NCBI RefSeq assembly: GCF_004331415.1
Contig: NZ_SJOP01000003.1
Span: 1-64,000, forward strand
Source: Kosakonia quasisacchari
GTDB lineage: Bacteria > Pseudomonadota > Gammaproteobacteria > Enterobacterales > Enterobacteriaceae
DNA: 64,000 nt
Reading direction: 5' to 3'
Numbering within the stretch: the stretch's first letter is position 1; the number at the start of each line of letters is the position of its first letter. Below, piece after piece: positions 26,188 through 36,811 of the stretch. The notes beneath the pieces were generated by a model, which saw only the letters and a program-made list of their open reading frames with translations, was not told the origin of the DNA and did no database searches. A program made the position numbers and the translations under genes.

Positions 26188-26205
26188 ACCCGCGCATGCG
26201 CGGGT
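26188..26205. repeat. perfect 18-bp palindrome upstream of pgi
   Basis: ACCCGCGC-AT-GCGCGGGT is perfectly self-complementary and directly follows the ERIC array. It could form a hairpin or bind a dimeric protein. The remaining 230 bases to pgi contain a TACAAT hexamer (26393-26398), a possible pgi -10, but no gene. Confidence 0.5.
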
Positions 26206-26437
26206 AGTGCGTTTATAAATAAAGGGTTAGCAGGCATGCTGTCAACGCCGGGATTATGCGGATTTTTCATGCTGCTTTCGCTGTCAGTAAAATGACTTAT
26301 GTTGTGCTCTAATTCGGCGAATTTTGGTCGTTATCCGCCCGCGTGTACGGCGAGACGGCAGAAAAACCATCACAATTTTCCACGGCAGGCGCTACAATCG
26401 ACGGCAGTCTCAATTCTCAAATCAGAAGAGTATTGCT

Positions 26438-28087
26438 ATGAAAAACATCAATCCAACGCAGACATCTGCCTGGCAGGCATTACAAAAACACTACGCTGAC
26501 ATGAAGGACGTCACCATCGCGGATCTGTTCGCGAAAGAGGGCGACCGCTTTAGCAAATTCTCCGCAACGTTTGACGACCTGATGCTGGTGGATTTCTCCA
26601 AAAACCGCATCACGCAAGAGACGCTGGACAAGCTGCTGGCGCTGGCCAAAGAGACCGATCTGGCGGGTGCGATCAAATCCATGTTCTCCGGTGAGAAAAT
26701 CAACCGCACCGAAGATCGCGCCGTGCTGCATGTTGCGCTGCGTAACCGTAGCAATACCCCGATTGTGGTGGATGGCAAAGATGTGATGCCGGAAGTCAAC
26801 GCGGTGCTGGAGAAGATGAAAGCCTTCTCTGAAGCGATCATTTCAGGTAGCTGGAAAGGGTACACCGGCAAACCGATCACCGACGTGGTGAACATCGGTA
26901 TCGGCGGTTCCGACCTCGGCCCGTTCATGGTGACCGAAGCGCTGCGCCCGTATAAAAACCACCTGAACATGCATTTCGTCTCTAACGTCGATGGTACGCA
27001 CATCGCCGAAGTGCTGAAAAAAGTGAACCCGGAAACCACGTTGTTCCTCGTGGCGTCCAAAACCTTCACCACCCAGGAAACCATGACCAACGCCCACAGC
27101 GCGCGCGACTGGTTCCTGAAAACCGCTGGTGACAACAAACACGTGGCGAAACACTTCGCGGCGCTCTCTACCAACGCGAAAGCGGTTGGCGAGTTCGGCA
27201 TCGACACCGCTAACATGTTTGAATTCTGGGATTGGGTCGGTGGCCGCTACTCTCTGTGGTCGGCGATTGGCCTGTCTATCATCCTCTCCGTGGGTTACGA
27301 CAACTTCGTTGAGTTGCTCTCCGGCGCGCACGCGATGGACAAGCACTTCTCCACCACTGAGCTTGATAAAAACCTGCCGGTGCTGCTGGCGTTGATCGGC
27401 ATCTGGTACAACAACTTCTTTGGCGCTGAAACCGAAGCGATTCTGCCGTACGACCAGTACATGCACCGTTTCGCCGCTTACTTCCAGCAAGGCAACATGG
27501 AATCCAACGGTAAATACGTTGACCGTAACGGCAACGCGGTGGATTACCAGACGGGTCCAATCATTTGGGGTGAGCCGGGCACGAATGGTCAGCATGCGTT
27601 CTATCAGCTGATTCACCAGGGCACCAAAATGGTTCCGTGTGATTTCATCGCGCCGGCTATCACCCATAACGCGCTTTCCGATCACCACCAGAAACTGCTG
27701 TCGAACTTCTTTGCCCAGACCGAAGCGTTGGCGTTCGGTAAATCCCGCGACGTGGTCGAGCAGGAATATCGCGATCAGGGTAAAGACCCGGCAACGCTTA
27801 ACCACGTTGTGCCGTTCAAAGTGTTTGAAGGTAACCGCCCGACTAACTCTATTTTACTGCGCGAAATCACCCCGTTTAGCCTGGGCGCGCTGATTGCGCT
27901 GTACGAGCACAAAATCTTCACCCAGGGCGCAATCCTTAACATCTTCACTTTTGACCAGTGGGGCGTAGAGCTGGGTAAACAGCTGGCGAACCGCATTCTG
28001 CCGGAACTGGGCGATGACAAATCCATCTCCAGCCACGACAGCTCAACCAATGGGCTGATCAACCGCTATAAATCCTGGCGCGGTTAA
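26438..28087 (+). CDS. pgi: glucose-6-phosphate isomerase
   Basis: Pgi interconverts glucose 6-phosphate and fructose 6-phosphate in glycolysis and gluconeogenesis. The 549 residues equal the E. coli length from the ATG at 26438; the frame open upstream to 26324 is promoter sequence. Catalytic His386 lies in NGQHAFYQL. The GGSDLGP phosphate-binding motif and the C-terminal [11 protein letters not shown] motif with its catalytic Lys are present. Strong codon bias fits high expression. Its own terminator follows. Confidence 0.98.
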   Translation: MKNINPTQTSAWQALQKHYADMKDVTIADLFAKEGDRFSKFSATFDDLMLVDFSKNRITQETLDKLLALAKETDLAGAIKSMFSGEKINRTEDRAVLHVALRNRSNTPIVVDGKDVMPEVNAVLEKMKAFSEAIISGSWKGYTGKPITDVVNIGIGGSDLGPFMVTEALRPYKNHLNMHFVSNVDGTHIAEVLKKVNPETTLFLVASKTFTTQETMTNAHSARDWFLKTAGDNKHVAKHFAALSTNAKAVGEFGIDTANMFEFWDWVGGRYSLWSAIGLSIILSVGYDNFVELLSGAHAMDKHFSTTELDKNLPVLLALIGIWYNNFFGAETEAILPYDQYMHRFAAYFQQGNMESNGKYVDRNGNAVDYQTGPIIWGEPGTNGQHAFYQLIHQGTKMVPCDFIAPAITHNALSDHHQKLLSNFFAQTEALAFGKSRDVVEQEYRDQGKDPATLNHVVPFKVFEGNRPTNSILLREITPFSLGALIALYEHKIFTQGAILNIFTFDQWGVELGKQLANRILPELGDDKSISSHDSSTNGLINRYKSWRG

Positions 28088-28094
28088 GTCCCAT

Positions 28095-28122
28095 AAGCGT
28101 CGCTTCGGCGGCGCTTTTTTTT
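28095..28122 (+). terminator. pgi terminator
   Basis: AAGCGTCGC and GCGGCGCTT form a 9-bp stem with a TTCG loop, followed by eight T. Confidence 0.9.
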
Positions 28123-28305
28123 ACCGATTATATTTATTCCTGCATGGTTATATTGCGAGTGGATTTCGCCGGATATATATAAGCAATTCCGATATCGATA
28201 TTTTAAAGCTAAATTATGGGGATTATTCCTGGTTCGCTGTTTCTATATCTATCATCAGGTTTATCTGAAAAACACTCCAGACGGATAAGCGGTTGCTATA
28301 AATTT

Positions 28306-28319
28306 TAGGACTAGCCTTA
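28306..28319 (+). promoter_or_regulatory. probable RcsB/RcsAB box upstream of yjbE
   Basis: TAGGACTAGCCTTA matches the RcsAB consensus TAAGAATATTCTTA at 10 of 14 positions, about 210 bases before yjbE. The Rcs phosphorelay is known to control yjbEFGH in E. coli. The rest of the 405-base AT-rich gap from pgi (28123-28527) holds no gene that I can see. Confidence 0.55.
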
Positions 28320-28527
28320 TTGTGTCAATATTTTATCATTATTTAATTCTTTGAAACATATCACATTTTTTAGTTTGAACTTCTTTTTTTAAATGCCTGA
28401 TACCAATTTTCCGAAAACGTTCCCCGCTATTTCCCGATGCGTAAACCCTCTGCTTTAGTTGTGTATACTCGATATCGCCTGAATTCTTTCTGGCAAATCT
28501 CCATTCATTCAATGAAGGGAAATTGAT

Positions 28528-28770
28528 ATGAAAAAAGTCCTGTATGGCATTTTTGCCATATCCGCGCTTGCGGCGACTTCTGCTTTTGCGGCACCGGTGC
28601 AAATCGGTGAAGCGGCAGGGTCGGCAGCGACCTCTGTTTCTGCGGGTAGCTCCGCAGCAACGAGTGTTAGCACCGTAGGGTCCGCGGTGGGTGTCGCGCT
28701 GGCGGCAACCGGTGGCGGTGATGGCTCCAACACGGGAACCACGACCACCACGACCACAAGTACCCAGTAA
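28528..28770 (+). CDS. yjbE: secreted small protein YjbE, exopolysaccharide operon
   Basis: The 80-residue protein has a signal peptide (basic MKK, hydrophobic stretch, cleavage near AFA-AP at residue 22). The mature part is of low complexity, rich in Ala, Gly, Ser and Val, and ends in a run of Thr. The length equals E. coli YjbE. yjbEFGH is an Rcs-controlled operon implicated in an extracellular polysaccharide; the role of YjbE itself is unclear. A GAAGGGAAATTG site precedes the ATG. The hairpin that follows may reduce transcription into yjbFGH. Confidence 0.88.
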   Translation: MKKVLYGIFAISALAATSAFAAPVQIGEAAGSAATSVSAGSSAATSVSTVGSAVGVALAATGGGDGSNTGTTTTTTTSTQ

Positions 28771-28787
28771 TAGCGGGTACATTAACT

Positions 28788-28811
28788 ATAACCACACTTC
28801 GGTGTGGTTAT
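28788..28811 (+). terminator. yjbE-yjbF intercistronic hairpin
   Basis: ATAACCACAC and GTGTGGTTAT form a 10-bp stem with a TTCG loop. The T-run is short, so partial termination or 3'-end protection of the yjbE message is likely. Confidence 0.6.
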
Positions 28812-28834
28812 TCCGCCCCTTTCGGAGAAGAGTC

Positions 28835-29470
28835 GTGAAGCGACCTGGTATCATTTTGATTTGCCTGCTCCTTCAGGCATGTTCAGGCCACATCAAAGGC
28901 CTCGGGAATTCACTCTGGGAAAGCGTATTCGGCGTGCCGGGCGTTCAGCTAACGGACGAAGAGATGCTCAATATGCCGTATGCCAGCCAGTACATGCAGC
29001 TCAACAACGGCCCACAACTGTTTGTGGTGCTCGCTTTCGCCGAAAACGGGCAGCAGAAATGGGTGACGCAGGATCAGGCCACCATCGTGACGCAAAACTA
29101 CCGCATCGTGAAAACGCACCTCCCGGGTGACAACCTGCTGGATGTTAATAACCTGGTGGCAGATCCGCTGGCGAAACCGAACCAGATTGTAGATGGCGCC
29201 ACCTGGACACGCTTAATGGGCTGGACAGAACACAAGCAGGTGCGCTACGCCACCGCCCATTCCGTCTTCCACTGGAACGGCACCGACACGGTGAAATTGG
29301 CGAGTGACGAAACCGCAGTACGCATTCTCGATGAAGAGGTCACCACCGATCAGAAACGCTGGCGCAACCGCTATTGGGTGGATGAACAAGGGGTTATCCG
29401 GCAATCGGAACAGTATCTTGGCGCGGACTGGTTCCCGGTGAAAACCACCCTCATTAAGGCGGCGAAATAA
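28835..29470 (+). CDS. yjbF: YjbF family lipoprotein
   Basis: The protein has 211 residues from a GTG at 28835, preceded by GGAGAAG. Its signal sequence ends in the lipobox LLQAC, so Cys16 should be acylated and the protein anchored in the outer membrane. It matches E. coli YjbF over its whole length (PYASQYMQLN and WTRLMGWTE blocks). It belongs with YjbG and YjbH to an exopolysaccharide secretion system resembling the GfcB/GfcC/GfcD set of group 4 capsule. The frame open upstream to 28691 overlaps yjbE and lacks support. Stop and next start overlap as TAATG. Confidence 0.9.
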   Translation: MKRPGIILICLLLQACSGHIKGLGNSLWESVFGVPGVQLTDEEMLNMPYASQYMQLNNGPQLFVVLAFAENGQQKWVTQDQATIVTQNYRIVKTHLPGDNLLDVNNLVADPLAKPNQIVDGATWTRLMGWTEHKQVRYATAHSVFHWNGTDTVKLASDETAVRILDEEVTTDQKRWRNRYWVDEQGVIRQSEQYLGADWFPVKTTLIKAAK

Positions 29471-30207
29471 TGAAAAAACGCGCTCTTCTTTTGCTGTTAG
29501 CGAGCCTAGCTTCACCGCTGGCTTTCGCCGTTGGCACTGTCGATGTCTACACCGAGGGCGATAACAAACCGAAAACCTTAACCAACGCCGGACATCTGGT
29601 GGATTTGGTCGGGCAGCCCCGTCTGGCGAACAGCTGGTGGCCTGGTGCTGTGGTCAGCGAACGTCAGGCGACGGTTGCCGAGCAGGCACGCCATCAGGCG
29701 CTTCTGGCGCGGCTTGGCGCGCTTGCTGCTGATGAGAGCGGCAACAGCGCTGCGGCGATCAACGCGCTGCGTCAACAGTTGCAGGCGATGAAGATCACAG
29801 GCCGACAAATCGTTGAGCTGGACCCGGATTACCTGCGTACACACCGCCTCGCCAACCGGCCTTTAGAAGGGCAATACACCTTATGGGTTGGCTCACAGCC
29901 GACCACCATCACCGTAGTTGGGCTTATCAGCAGCCCGGGCAAAAAAGTGTTCACGCCAGGACGCGATGTGGTGAGCTACCTGGATGAGATGAGCCTGTTG
30001 AGCGGCGCGGAACGCAGCTATGCCTGGGTGATTTACCCCAACGGCACAACGCAAAAGGTACCGGTGGGCTACTGGAACCGACGCCACGTCGAGCCGATGC
30101 CCGGCAGCGTGATTTTTGTTGGTTTCGCACCGGGTTTGTGGAGCAACGAGTATGACGAGCTGAATGCCGACATTCTTCAGTCCCTGACGCATCGGATACC
30201 GGAATAA
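29470..30207 (+). CDS. yjbG: YjbG family periplasmic protein
   Basis: The 245-residue protein has a cleavable signal peptide ([20 protein letters not shown], about 20 residues) and resembles E. coli YjbG and GfcC of group 4 capsule loci. GfcC-type proteins have a beta-grasp fold and work with a Wza-like or YjbH-type outer-membrane protein in polysaccharide export. It overlaps yjbF by one base and ends 2 bases before yjbH, so the three are co-translated. Confidence 0.9.
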   Translation: MKKRALLLLLASLASPLAFAVGTVDVYTEGDNKPKTLTNAGHLVDLVGQPRLANSWWPGAVVSERQATVAEQARHQALLARLGALAADESGNSAAAINALRQQLQAMKITGRQIVELDPDYLRTHRLANRPLEGQYTLWVGSQPTTITVVGLISSPGKKVFTPGRDVVSYLDEMSLLSGAERSYAWVIYPNGTTQKVPVGYWNRRHVEPMPGSVIFVGFAPGLWSNEYDELNADILQSLTHRIPE

Positions 30208-30209
30208 TA

Positions 30210-32306
30210 ATGAAAAAATCGTTTGTCATTAGCCTGTTGGCGCTGGGGATTAGCGCCGCCTGTCACGCAGAATCGTACCCGGAACCGATCGGCCCATCGC
30301 AGTCGGACTTCGGCGGCGTCGGCCTGCTGCAAACGCCCACCGCGCGAATGTCGCGCGAAGGCGAACTGAGTTTCAACTACCGCGATAACAATCAGTACCG
30401 CTACTACTCCGGTTCGGTGCAGCTTTTCCCATGGCTGGAAACGACGCTGCGCTACACCGATGTGCGGACGCGGAAATACAGTTCGGTAGAAGCCTTCTCT
30501 GGCAATCAGTCCTACAAAGATAAAGCCTTCGATTTGAAACTGCGCCTGTGGCAAGAAGGTTACTGGCTGCCGGAAGTTTCCGTGGGTGCGCGCGATATCG
30601 GCGGTACCGGGCTGTTTGACGGCGAATATCTGGTGGCGAACAAAGCCTGGGGGCCGTTCGATTTCTCACTGGGTATCGGTTGGGGCTACCTTGGTACCAG
30701 TGGCAACATCAAAAACCCGCTCTGCTCCTACGACGTGAAATACTGTACGCGCGACACACGCTACAAAGCCGCAGGCTCTACAGATACCAGCCAGATGTTC
30801 CGTGGGCCGACCGCGTTGTTTGGCGGGGTGGAGTACCAAACGCCGTGGAACCCGCTGCGCCTGAAACTTGAGTACGAAGGGAACAACTACCAGCAGGACT
30901 TCGCCGGTAAACTGCCGCAGCGCAGCAAGGTCAACGTCGGCGCGATTTACCGCGTCACCGACTGGGCGGACATCAACCTGAGCTATGAGCGCGGGAATAC
31001 CTGGATGTTCGGTTTTACTCTGCGTAACAACTTCAACGACTTGCGCCCGTCGTATAACGACAACGCGCGACCAAAATATCAGCCACAGCCGCAAGATGCG
31101 ATCCTGCAGCATTCGGTGGTGGCGAATCAGTTGACCTTACTGAAATACAACGCCGGGCTTACCGATCCGCAAATTCAGGTGAAAGGTGACACACTGTATG
31201 TCACCGGCGAGCAGGTGAAATACCGCAATACCCAGGAAGGGGTTGAGCGCGCGAACCGTATTGTGATGAATGACTTACCGGATGGCATTCGCACTATCCG
31301 CGTGACGGAAAACCGTCTCAATATGCCGGTGGTCACCACCGAGACGGATGTTGCCAGCCTGAAGCGTCACCTCGAAGGTGAACCGCTGGGGCAGGACACA
31401 GAACTGGTGCAGAAACGTGAAACGCCCATCGTGCCGGACAAACCGGAGCAGGGCTGGTATATCGATAAGTCGTCGTTCGATTTCCACATCGATCCGGTGC
31501 TTAACCAGTCGCTCGGCGGGCCGGAAGGTTTCTATATGTACCAGATTGGCGTGATGGCAACTGCCGACTGGTGGCTAACGGATCACTTGCTGACCACCGG
31601 TAGCCTGTTTGGCAACCTGGCTAACAATTACGACAAATTTAACTACACCAACCCGCCGAAAGACTCCGCCTTGCCGCGTGTGCGTACCCGCGTGCGTGAA
31701 TATGTGCAAAACGACATTTACGTCAACAACATGCAGGCGAACTACTTCCAGTACCTGGGCAATAACTTCTATGGCCAGGTATATGCCGGGTACCTGGAAA
31801 CGATGTACGGCGGTGCCGGTGCCGAGCTGTTGTGGCGGCCGGTTGATAGCCACTGGGCGTTTGGTCTTGACGGCAACTATGTCAAACAGCGTGACTGGCG
31901 CAGTGCACAGGACATGATGAAATTCACCGATTACAGCGTGAAAACGGGTCATTTCACCGCTTACTGGACGCCGTGGTTCGCCGACAACGTGCTGGTGAAA
32001 GCCAGTGTTGGTCAATATCTGGCGGGCGATAAAGGTGTCACGGTGGACGTGTCTAAGCATTTCGACAGCGGGATTGTGGTCGGCGCGTATGCCACCAAAA
32101 CTAACGTTTCGGCAGCGCAGTACGGGGAAGGGGACTTCACCAAAGGGGTCTACATTTCGGTTCCGCTGGATCTGTTCAGCACCGGCCCGACGCGCAGCCG
32201 CGCAGGTATTGGCTGGACGCCGTTGACGCGTGATGGTGGTCAGATGCTGGGACGTAAGTTCGAGCTTTACAACATGACCAACGATAAGACGGTCAACTTC
32301 CAGTAA
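30210..32306 (+). CDS. yjbH: YjbH family outer-membrane protein
   Basis: The 698-residue protein starts with a signal peptide (cleavage near CHA-ES, residue 21) and is rich in Tyr, Gly and Asp with alternating strands, as expected of an outer-membrane beta-barrel. It matches E. coli YjbH/GfcD (698 residues). The N-terminal signature [17 protein letters not shown] and the terminal [15 protein letters not shown] are typical. It probably forms the outer-membrane part of the YjbEFGH polysaccharide system. It is the last gene of the operon and is followed by hairpin repeats. Confidence 0.92.
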   Translation: MKKSFVISLLALGISAACHAESYPEPIGPSQSDFGGVGLLQTPTARMSREGELSFNYRDNNQYRYYSGSVQLFPWLETTLRYTDVRTRKYSSVEAFSGNQSYKDKAFDLKLRLWQEGYWLPEVSVGARDIGGTGLFDGEYLVANKAWGPFDFSLGIGWGYLGTSGNIKNPLCSYDVKYCTRDTRYKAAGSTDTSQMFRGPTALFGGVEYQTPWNPLRLKLEYEGNNYQQDFAGKLPQRSKVNVGAIYRVTDWADINLSYERGNTWMFGFTLRNNFNDLRPSYNDNARPKYQPQPQDAILQHSVVANQLTLLKYNAGLTDPQIQVKGDTLYVTGEQVKYRNTQEGVERANRIVMNDLPDGIRTIRVTENRLNMPVVTTETDVASLKRHLEGEPLGQDTELVQKRETPIVPDKPEQGWYIDKSSFDFHIDPVLNQSLGGPEGFYMYQIGVMATADWWLTDHLLTTGSLFGNLANNYDKFNYTNPPKDSALPRVRTRVREYVQNDIYVNNMQANYFQYLGNNFYGQVYAGYLETMYGGAGAELLWRPVDSHWAFGLDGNYVKQRDWRSAQDMMKFTDYSVKTGHFTAYWTPWFADNVLVKASVGQYLAGDKGVTVDVSKHFDSGIVVGAYATKTNVSAAQYGEGDFTKGVYISVPLDLFSTGPTRSRAGIGWTPLTRDGGQMLGRKFELYNMTNDKTVNFQ

Positions 32307-32312
32307 GCCTTT

Positions 32313-32460
32313 TCTCTCCCCGTTCGGGGAGAGAGCTGCCGCAAGGTCTGCCTGTTTTCACCATCAGCCATATTTCTCTCCCCGTTTGGGGGAGAGAACT
32401 GCCGCAAGGTCTGCCTTTCTCCATCATCAACCACACTTATCCCCTGTCCGGGAAGAGAAA
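32313..32460. repeat. tandem 62-bp hairpin repeats after yjbH
   Basis: A unit of 62 bp containing TCTCTCCCCGTTCGGGGAGA and then CTGCCGCAAGGTCTGCCT occurs twice (32313 and 32375) and a degenerate third time (near 32437). Each forms a hairpin of 8-10 bp. They may act as transcription stops between yjbH and the convergent gene at 32468, or protect the mRNA end. Confidence 0.75.
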
Positions 32461-32467
32461 AGTGCAT

Positions 32468-32929
32468 TCACAACCGGCGCAGCAGCCGCGCCGGATTTCC
32501 CGCATACACCCCTTTCTCGCTGATCGATTTGGTCACCACGCTCCCCGCGCCTATCACACAGCCATCTGCAATGGTCACTGCCAGAATCGTAGCGCCGCTA
32601 CCAATCGACACGTCATTGCCAATCACGATGCGCCCCCAGTTATGACTGTCGGGGTCCGGTTTGCCGCCGTGAAACATATCGTTGGCAAACATGACGCCGT
32701 GGCCGATAAAGCAGCGTTCGCCGATGGTGACATATTCGCAAATAAAGCTGTGCGACTGGATTTTCGAACCTTTACCGACCTGCGTATGCCCCTGAATTTC
32801 CACAAACGGGCCGACAAACACATCATCCGCCAGCGTGCAGTCGTACAAATTGGCGGGTTCATAAATCACCACGTTTTCGCCGCAGACCACATTGCGTACG
32901 GCGGCCTGGCGCAAAGAAGCGCTTGTCAT
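32468..32929 (-). CDS. hexapeptide-repeat acyltransferase
   Basis: The 153-residue protein is a left-handed beta-helix acetyl/acyltransferase (LbH, WbbJ-like). Hexapeptide repeats run from about residue 15 to 140, for example VTIGERCFIGHGV and IGNDVSIGSGATI. The catalytic-type His lies in the region MFHGGKPDPDSHN. Such enzymes acetylate sugars or other small substrates; the substrate here is unknown. Two ATGs are adjacent (32932 and 32929); AAGGAGG is better spaced from the second. It follows a GNAT gene by a few bases and is probably in operon with it. Confidence 0.82.
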   Translation of the reverse strand: MTSASLRQAAVRNVVCGENVVIYEPANLYDCTLADDVFVGPFVEIQGHTQVGKGSKIQSHSFICEYVTIGERCFIGHGVMFANDMFHGGKPDPDSHNWGRIVIGNDVSIGSGATILAVTIADGCVIGAGSVVTKSISEKGVYAGNPARLLRRL

Positions 32930-32938
32930 CATCCCTCC

Positions 32939-33448
32939 TTAAAGCGGTTTGCCCAGAATATGCAGCGTACTTTGCTGCGACGCGGTACTGAATGTTGTGT
33001 CTTTGAGATGCGTGAATCCCTGGCGAAGATAAAAGCGCTTCGCGTTTGGGTTGGCGTCCAGTACTTCCAGCCAGATAAACGTCTCACCACGCTGTTGCAC
33101 GAGGCGTTCTATTTCTGCCAGCAGTTGCTCGCCGTAGCCTTTACGCGTTTCGCCCGGTAGCAGATAGAGTTTATGCAGCAGCGTACCCGACGGGCCATGC
33201 TCGTCGACCGCGCTGTGCCAGGTGACTTTGGCGAAACCGACAGGCGCGACATCCTGCGCGATAAACCAGCCGTCTGCTTCGCCCTGCAGGCTTTGCTGTA
33301 TGGCCGATGAAGCATACTGCTGGCGGAGAAACACCTCCAGTTCGGCCGGTTCACGCCACAGATGGGCAAAATGATGGCGATAACTGGCGTAGCCCATTTC
33401 ACTCAATAACGCGGCGTCCGTAATTTCTGCCTTACGTATTGTAAGCAT
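32939..33448 (-). CDS. GNAT family N-acetyltransferase
   Basis: The 169-residue protein has the GNAT fold. The acetyl-CoA motif (R/Q)xxGxG appears as ETRKGYGEQLL near residue 110, followed by the ARR-type NPNAKRFYLRQGF motif near residue 140. The substrate is unknown. I chose 33448 (MLTIRKAE) since GGAG lies upstream and the family starts there; a frame to 33496 would add 16 residues with no ribosome site. It is transcribed leftward into the hexapeptide acyltransferase. Confidence 0.8.
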   Translation of the reverse strand: MLTIRKAEITDAALLSEMGYASYRHHFAHLWREPAELEVFLRQQYASSAIQQSLQGEADGWFIAQDVAPVGFAKVTWHSAVDEHGPSGTLLHKLYLLPGETRKGYGEQLLAEIERLVQQRGETFIWLEVLDANPNAKRFYLRQGFTHLKDTTFSTASQQSTLHILGKPL

Positions 33449-33586
33449 GATCTTTTTCGTCTCCTGCGTGGACATGTCCGGGCAACATGTCATCACGCGG
33501 TGTCACAAAATATAAGTAAATAATGTAGATCCAGATCACATTTTTGCGATATACCAAGTGTTGTTCACAAAGAATGAGGTGCCGTT

Positions 33587-33997
33587 ATGACATCGCTAAC
33601 TCGTCCACGCGTTGAGTTTATTTCGACCATATTGCAGACCGTGCTGAACCTTGGTCTGTTGAGCCTTGGTCTGATCCTGATTGTCTTTCTGGGCAAAGAA
33701 ACGCTGCACCTGGCTGATGTGCTGTTCGCGCCGGTGCAAACCAGCAAATATGAGCTGGTGGAAGGACTGGTGGTTTACTTTCTCTATTTCGAATTTATCG
33801 CCCTGATTGTGAAGTACTTTCAGTCTGGGTTTCACTTCCCGCTGCGCTATTTTATTTACATCGGCATTACCGCGATTGTGCGGTTGATCATCGTCGATCA
33901 CCAGTCGCCGATGGATGTGTTGATCTACTCGGCGGCGATCCTGTTGCTGGTGATCACGCTGTGGTTGTGTAACTCGCAACGGCTGAGGCGCGAATAA
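33587..33997 (+). CDS. psiE: phosphate-starvation-inducible protein PsiE
   Basis: The 136-residue protein has four hydrophobic segments (about residues 17-35, 57-78, 82-102 and 106-126) and matches E. coli PsiE (136). In E. coli it is induced by phosphate starvation through PhoB and affected by cAMP-CRP; its function is unknown. Upstream, a CAGATCACATT half-site resembles a CRP element, but the TGTCA repeats present are 13 bases apart rather than 11, so I see no clear Pho box. The ATG follows GAGGTGCCGTT. Confidence 0.93.
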   Translation: MTSLTRPRVEFISTILQTVLNLGLLSLGLILIVFLGKETLHLADVLFAPVQTSKYELVEGLVVYFLYFEFIALIVKYFQSGFHFPLRYFIYIGITAIVRLIIVDHQSPMDVLIYSAAILLLVITLWLCNSQRLRRE

Positions 33998-34003
33998 AAA
34001 AAG

Positions 34004-34021
34004 GGCGATCCGAGGATCGCC
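34004..34021 (-). terminator. terminator shared by psiE and the malEFG operon
   Basis: GGCGATC-CGAG-GATCGCC forms a 7-bp stem. Read leftward it is followed by seven T, which makes it a good terminator for malEFG. Rightward it ends psiE more weakly. Confidence 0.75.
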
Positions 34022-34072
34022 AACGACTTCACAAGTTGGGTGATACAAGTTGAGGGTGCAGTGGCAACGCCG

Positions 34073-34189
34073 GTCATCTTTCAGGTGATCGCTGCGTTGG
34101 CTTCCTTTACTCACCCCGGTCATTGACTTCAGTCAGCTCCCGGGGATTCATGCAGTTGCCGCCGTGCTCTCATCCGAAATATTTAGGGC
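34073..34189. repeat. ERIC element between psiE and malG
   Basis: A single ERIC-like copy shows TCACCCCGGTCATTGACT..AGTCAGCTCCCGGGGATTCA in the centre and GCCGCCGTGCT..CGAAATATTTAGGG at the end. It lies downstream of malG inside the predicted 3' untranslated region. Confidence 0.85.
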
Positions 34190-34208
34190 GTAATAACAAC
34201 AATGAAAA

Positions 34209-35099
34209 TTAACCTTTCACACCGCCTGCGGTCAGGCCGTTAACCAGCCAACGCTGCGCAAGCAGGAAGACAACCGTAATGGGGATCGCGGACAGTACCG
34301 CCGCAGCGGCAAAATCGCCCCACAGGTAGTTTTGCGGGTTGAGATATTGCTGCATCCCGACCGCCAGCGTGTAGCTGTTGACATCGCGCAGCAGCAGCGA
34401 GGCAACCGGCACTTCGGTAATGGCGGCGATAAACGACAGAATAAACACCACCGCCAGAATTGGCACCGACAGCGGCAGCAACACTAAACGGAACGCCTGC
34501 CACGGTGTTGCGCCATCCAGCGAAGCGGCTTCTTCCAGCGAACCATCGATCGTTTCGAAATAACCCTTGATCGTCCAGACATGCAGTGCGATCCCGCCCA
34601 TATAAGCGAAGATCACCCCGCCGTGGGTATTCAGGCCGATAAACGGCACGTACTGGCCGAGCCGGTCAAACAACGCGTACAGTGCCACCAGCGACAGCAC
34701 CGCCGGGAACATCTGGAAAATCAGCATCCCTTTCAGCAATGTCGCTTTGCCGCGAAAGCGCATGCGGGCAAAGGCGTACGCAGAAGTAGTGGAGAGCGCC
34801 ACAATGCCGACGGCGGTGATCACGGCGATTTTCACCGAGTTCCACAGCCACAACAGCACCGGGAACGGCGGCGGCGTGACGCGACCATCGGCGTGTTCGA
34901 CGCTAAAGCCCAGCGCAAGACGCCAGTGCTCCCACGAAATATTTTCCGGAATCAAGCTGCCGGTGGCGAAGTTACCTTCACGCAGCGAAATGGCGACCAC
35001 CATCAGCAGCGGGAACATAATGGCGGCAATAAACACCAGCAATAACAAATGGGTGGTAAACAGCCTTAGCTTTTGCGATTTCGCCTGCACCATAGCCAT
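34209..35099 (-). CDS. malG: maltose transporter permease MalG
   Basis: MalG is the smaller membrane subunit of the MalFGK2-MalE ABC importer for maltose and maltodextrins. The 296 residues equal the E. coli length and hold six membrane helices. The EAA loop that docks on MalK is [15 protein letters not shown] near residues 190-205. The GAGGACG ribosome site precedes the ATG. It is the last gene of malEFG and starts 14 bases after malF. Confidence 0.97.
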   Translation of the reverse strand: MAMVQAKSQKLRLFTTHLLLLVFIAAIMFPLLMVVAISLREGNFATGSLIPENISWEHWRLALGFSVEHADGRVTPPPFPVLLWLWNSVKIAVITAVGIVALSTTSAYAFARMRFRGKATLLKGMLIFQMFPAVLSLVALYALFDRLGQYVPFIGLNTHGGVIFAYMGGIALHVWTIKGYFETIDGSLEEAASLDGATPWQAFRLVLLPLSVPILAVVFILSFIAAITEVPVASLLLRDVNSYTLAVGMQQYLNPQNYLWGDFAAAAVLSAIPITVVFLLAQRWLVNGLTAGGVKG

Positions 35100-35113
35100 A
35101 ATTTTCGTCCTCC

Positions 35114-36658
35114 TTAATCGAATTTCATGCGTGTGGCTTTCAGGTTGACGATTGCCAACGCACCCACCAGCAGGAAAATCAGCGTGGCGATAGCGGCAGC
35201 GAGCCCAAAGTCCTGACCACCGCCGCCTTCAAAGGCGATGCGATAGGTGTAGCTCACCAGCAAGTCGGTGTAACCGGCCGGCGTGGTGGTGCCGATGCGA
35301 TCCGGGCCGCCGTTGGTCAGCAGTTGGATCAACACGAAGTTGTTAAAGTTGAACGCGAAGCTGGCAATCATCAGCGGCGTCAGCGGCTTGATCAGCAGCG
35401 GGAAAGTGATACGGAAAAAGTTCTGCAGCGGCCCTGCACCGTCCATGGCCGATGCTTCATACAGATCGTCAGGGATCGCTTTCAACAGCCCCATGCACAA
35501 GATCATCATGTACGGATAACCGAGCCAGGTGTTGACGATCACGATCATCGAGCGAGCAGTTGCGGGATCGCTAAACCACGCCGGTTTAATGCCAAACAGC
35601 GCGCTCAGCATCATATTGATCTCACCGAAGCTCTGGTTGAACAGCCCTTTGAAGATCAAAATCGAGATAAACGACGGTACGGCATACGGCAGAATTAACA
35701 ACACGCGATAAATCGCTTTGCCTTTCAGCGACTCCCACTGCACCACGCAGGCCAGCACCATACCTACAGCCACGGTCAGTACCACGGTCAGTACCGAGAA
35801 CACCACCGTCCAGATAAAGATCTCAATAAACGGTTTTTGAATGCCTTCATCGGTAAAGACGCGGGTGAAGTTATCCCAGCCAATGGTCACGGTATAACCG
35901 GGGCTGAGCTTTTCGCTGCCCCAACTGCCATCGGCGTTGATTGCCTGGAAGTAGCCAATGTCGTTGTTCGCCCGGTATTTCACGCCGCTCTGGTTGTTGA
36001 GCAGTGTGCCGTCCTGTTCAAGCTGATACAGCGGGCGCGTACCGGAGAACTGGCGCAGCGAACTCATCGCCACTTTGCTCTCATCCGGCAGGAGGGCGGT
36101 CAGTTGGTTCAGCGCCTGACGGTTTTGCGTGATAATGCGCAGGTTGGCGCGCTCGCCAGCGGGCAGGGCGTCAGCCTCTTTTAAGCTCAGTTGCTGCTCG
36201 CCGCCGGGTTTGAACACATCGGAAACGTAATTTTTACCGCTGTCGCCATCGGTCAGCGCCAGTCGCCATCCATCACCCGCCGGATAAAGCCCAAAGTTAT
36301 AGGCTTTACCTGCCTGGTAGGAACGATCGAGCAGTACCTGCTGGGCGCGCTCCTGAGTGAGCTGGTTAGTGCTGCTGTAGTTAGTGAACGCGATGGCGAT
36401 GGTGCAAATCAGTGGGAACAGGACAAACAGCCCCATGCCCGCCACGCCGGGGTAAACATAGCGCCAGGCATAGGCTTTACGGTTGGCGAAAATATAGAGG
36501 CCCGCCGAGCTAAGGACGAGCGTGGTAATGGCGAAAAGGTATTCCCCCTGGGCATACATCATAACGACAAGGTAAGCCACCAACAGTCCAACAACGGTGA
36601 TGGCCGCCCATGCAAGCTGCGGGCTTTGCCACCAGTGGCGTTTTCTTCTTACATCCAT
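35114..36658 (-). CDS. malF: maltose transporter permease MalF
   Basis: MalF is the larger permease subunit of the maltose importer. The 514 residues from 36658 match E. coli MalF (514), with eight membrane helices and the large periplasmic P2 loop (about residues 95-275) that contacts MalE. The EAA loop is [15 protein letters not shown] near residue 400. I chose 36658 ([10 protein letters not shown]) because the frame reaching 36721 lacks family support. An ERIC element and a strong hairpin lie in the 189-base gap from malE. Confidence 0.96.
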   Translation of the reverse strand: MDVRRKRHWWQSPQLAWAAITVVGLLVAYLVVMMYAQGEYLFAITTLVLSSAGLYIFANRKAYAWRYVYPGVAGMGLFVLFPLICTIAIAFTNYSSTNQLTQERAQQVLLDRSYQAGKAYNFGLYPAGDGWRLALTDGDSGKNYVSDVFKPGGEQQLSLKEADALPAGERANLRIITQNRQALNQLTALLPDESKVAMSSLRQFSGTRPLYQLEQDGTLLNNQSGVKYRANNDIGYFQAINADGSWGSEKLSPGYTVTIGWDNFTRVFTDEGIQKPFIEIFIWTVVFSVLTVVLTVAVGMVLACVVQWESLKGKAIYRVLLILPYAVPSFISILIFKGLFNQSFGEINMMLSALFGIKPAWFSDPATARSMIVIVNTWLGYPYMMILCMGLLKAIPDDLYEASAMDGAGPLQNFFRITFPLLIKPLTPLMIASFAFNFNNFVLIQLLTNGGPDRIGTTTPAGYTDLLVSYTYRIAFEGGGGQDFGLAAAIATLIFLLVGALAIVNLKATRMKFD

Positions 36659-36675
36659 GGGGATTTCCTCTCTAC

Positions 36676-36785
36676 TCGACACCCTTCGCGTTGCCGCTTT
36701 GCTGGCTGGGTTTGTGCGCACGGTTGCTTACTTTTGTAAGCTGCCCTGAATACACAACGTTGCCGCTGCGATAGCGCGCGAATGA
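36676..36785. repeat. diverged ERIC element between malE and malF
   Basis: The stretch with GGCTGGGTTTGTGCGCACGG, TTGCTTACTTTTGTAAGCTG and GTTGCCGCTGCGATAGCGCG aligns with ERIC end to end but is more diverged than the other copies. It sits inside the malEFG transcript. Confidence 0.7.
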
Positions 36786-36811
36786 TGCCGCGTATACAGC
36801 ATGTCCAATTC

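Noticed and set aside
33488..33506. Pho box upstream of psiE
   Set aside because: The two TGTCA motifs are 13 bases apart and the second half is poor; the E. coli site need not be at this spot.
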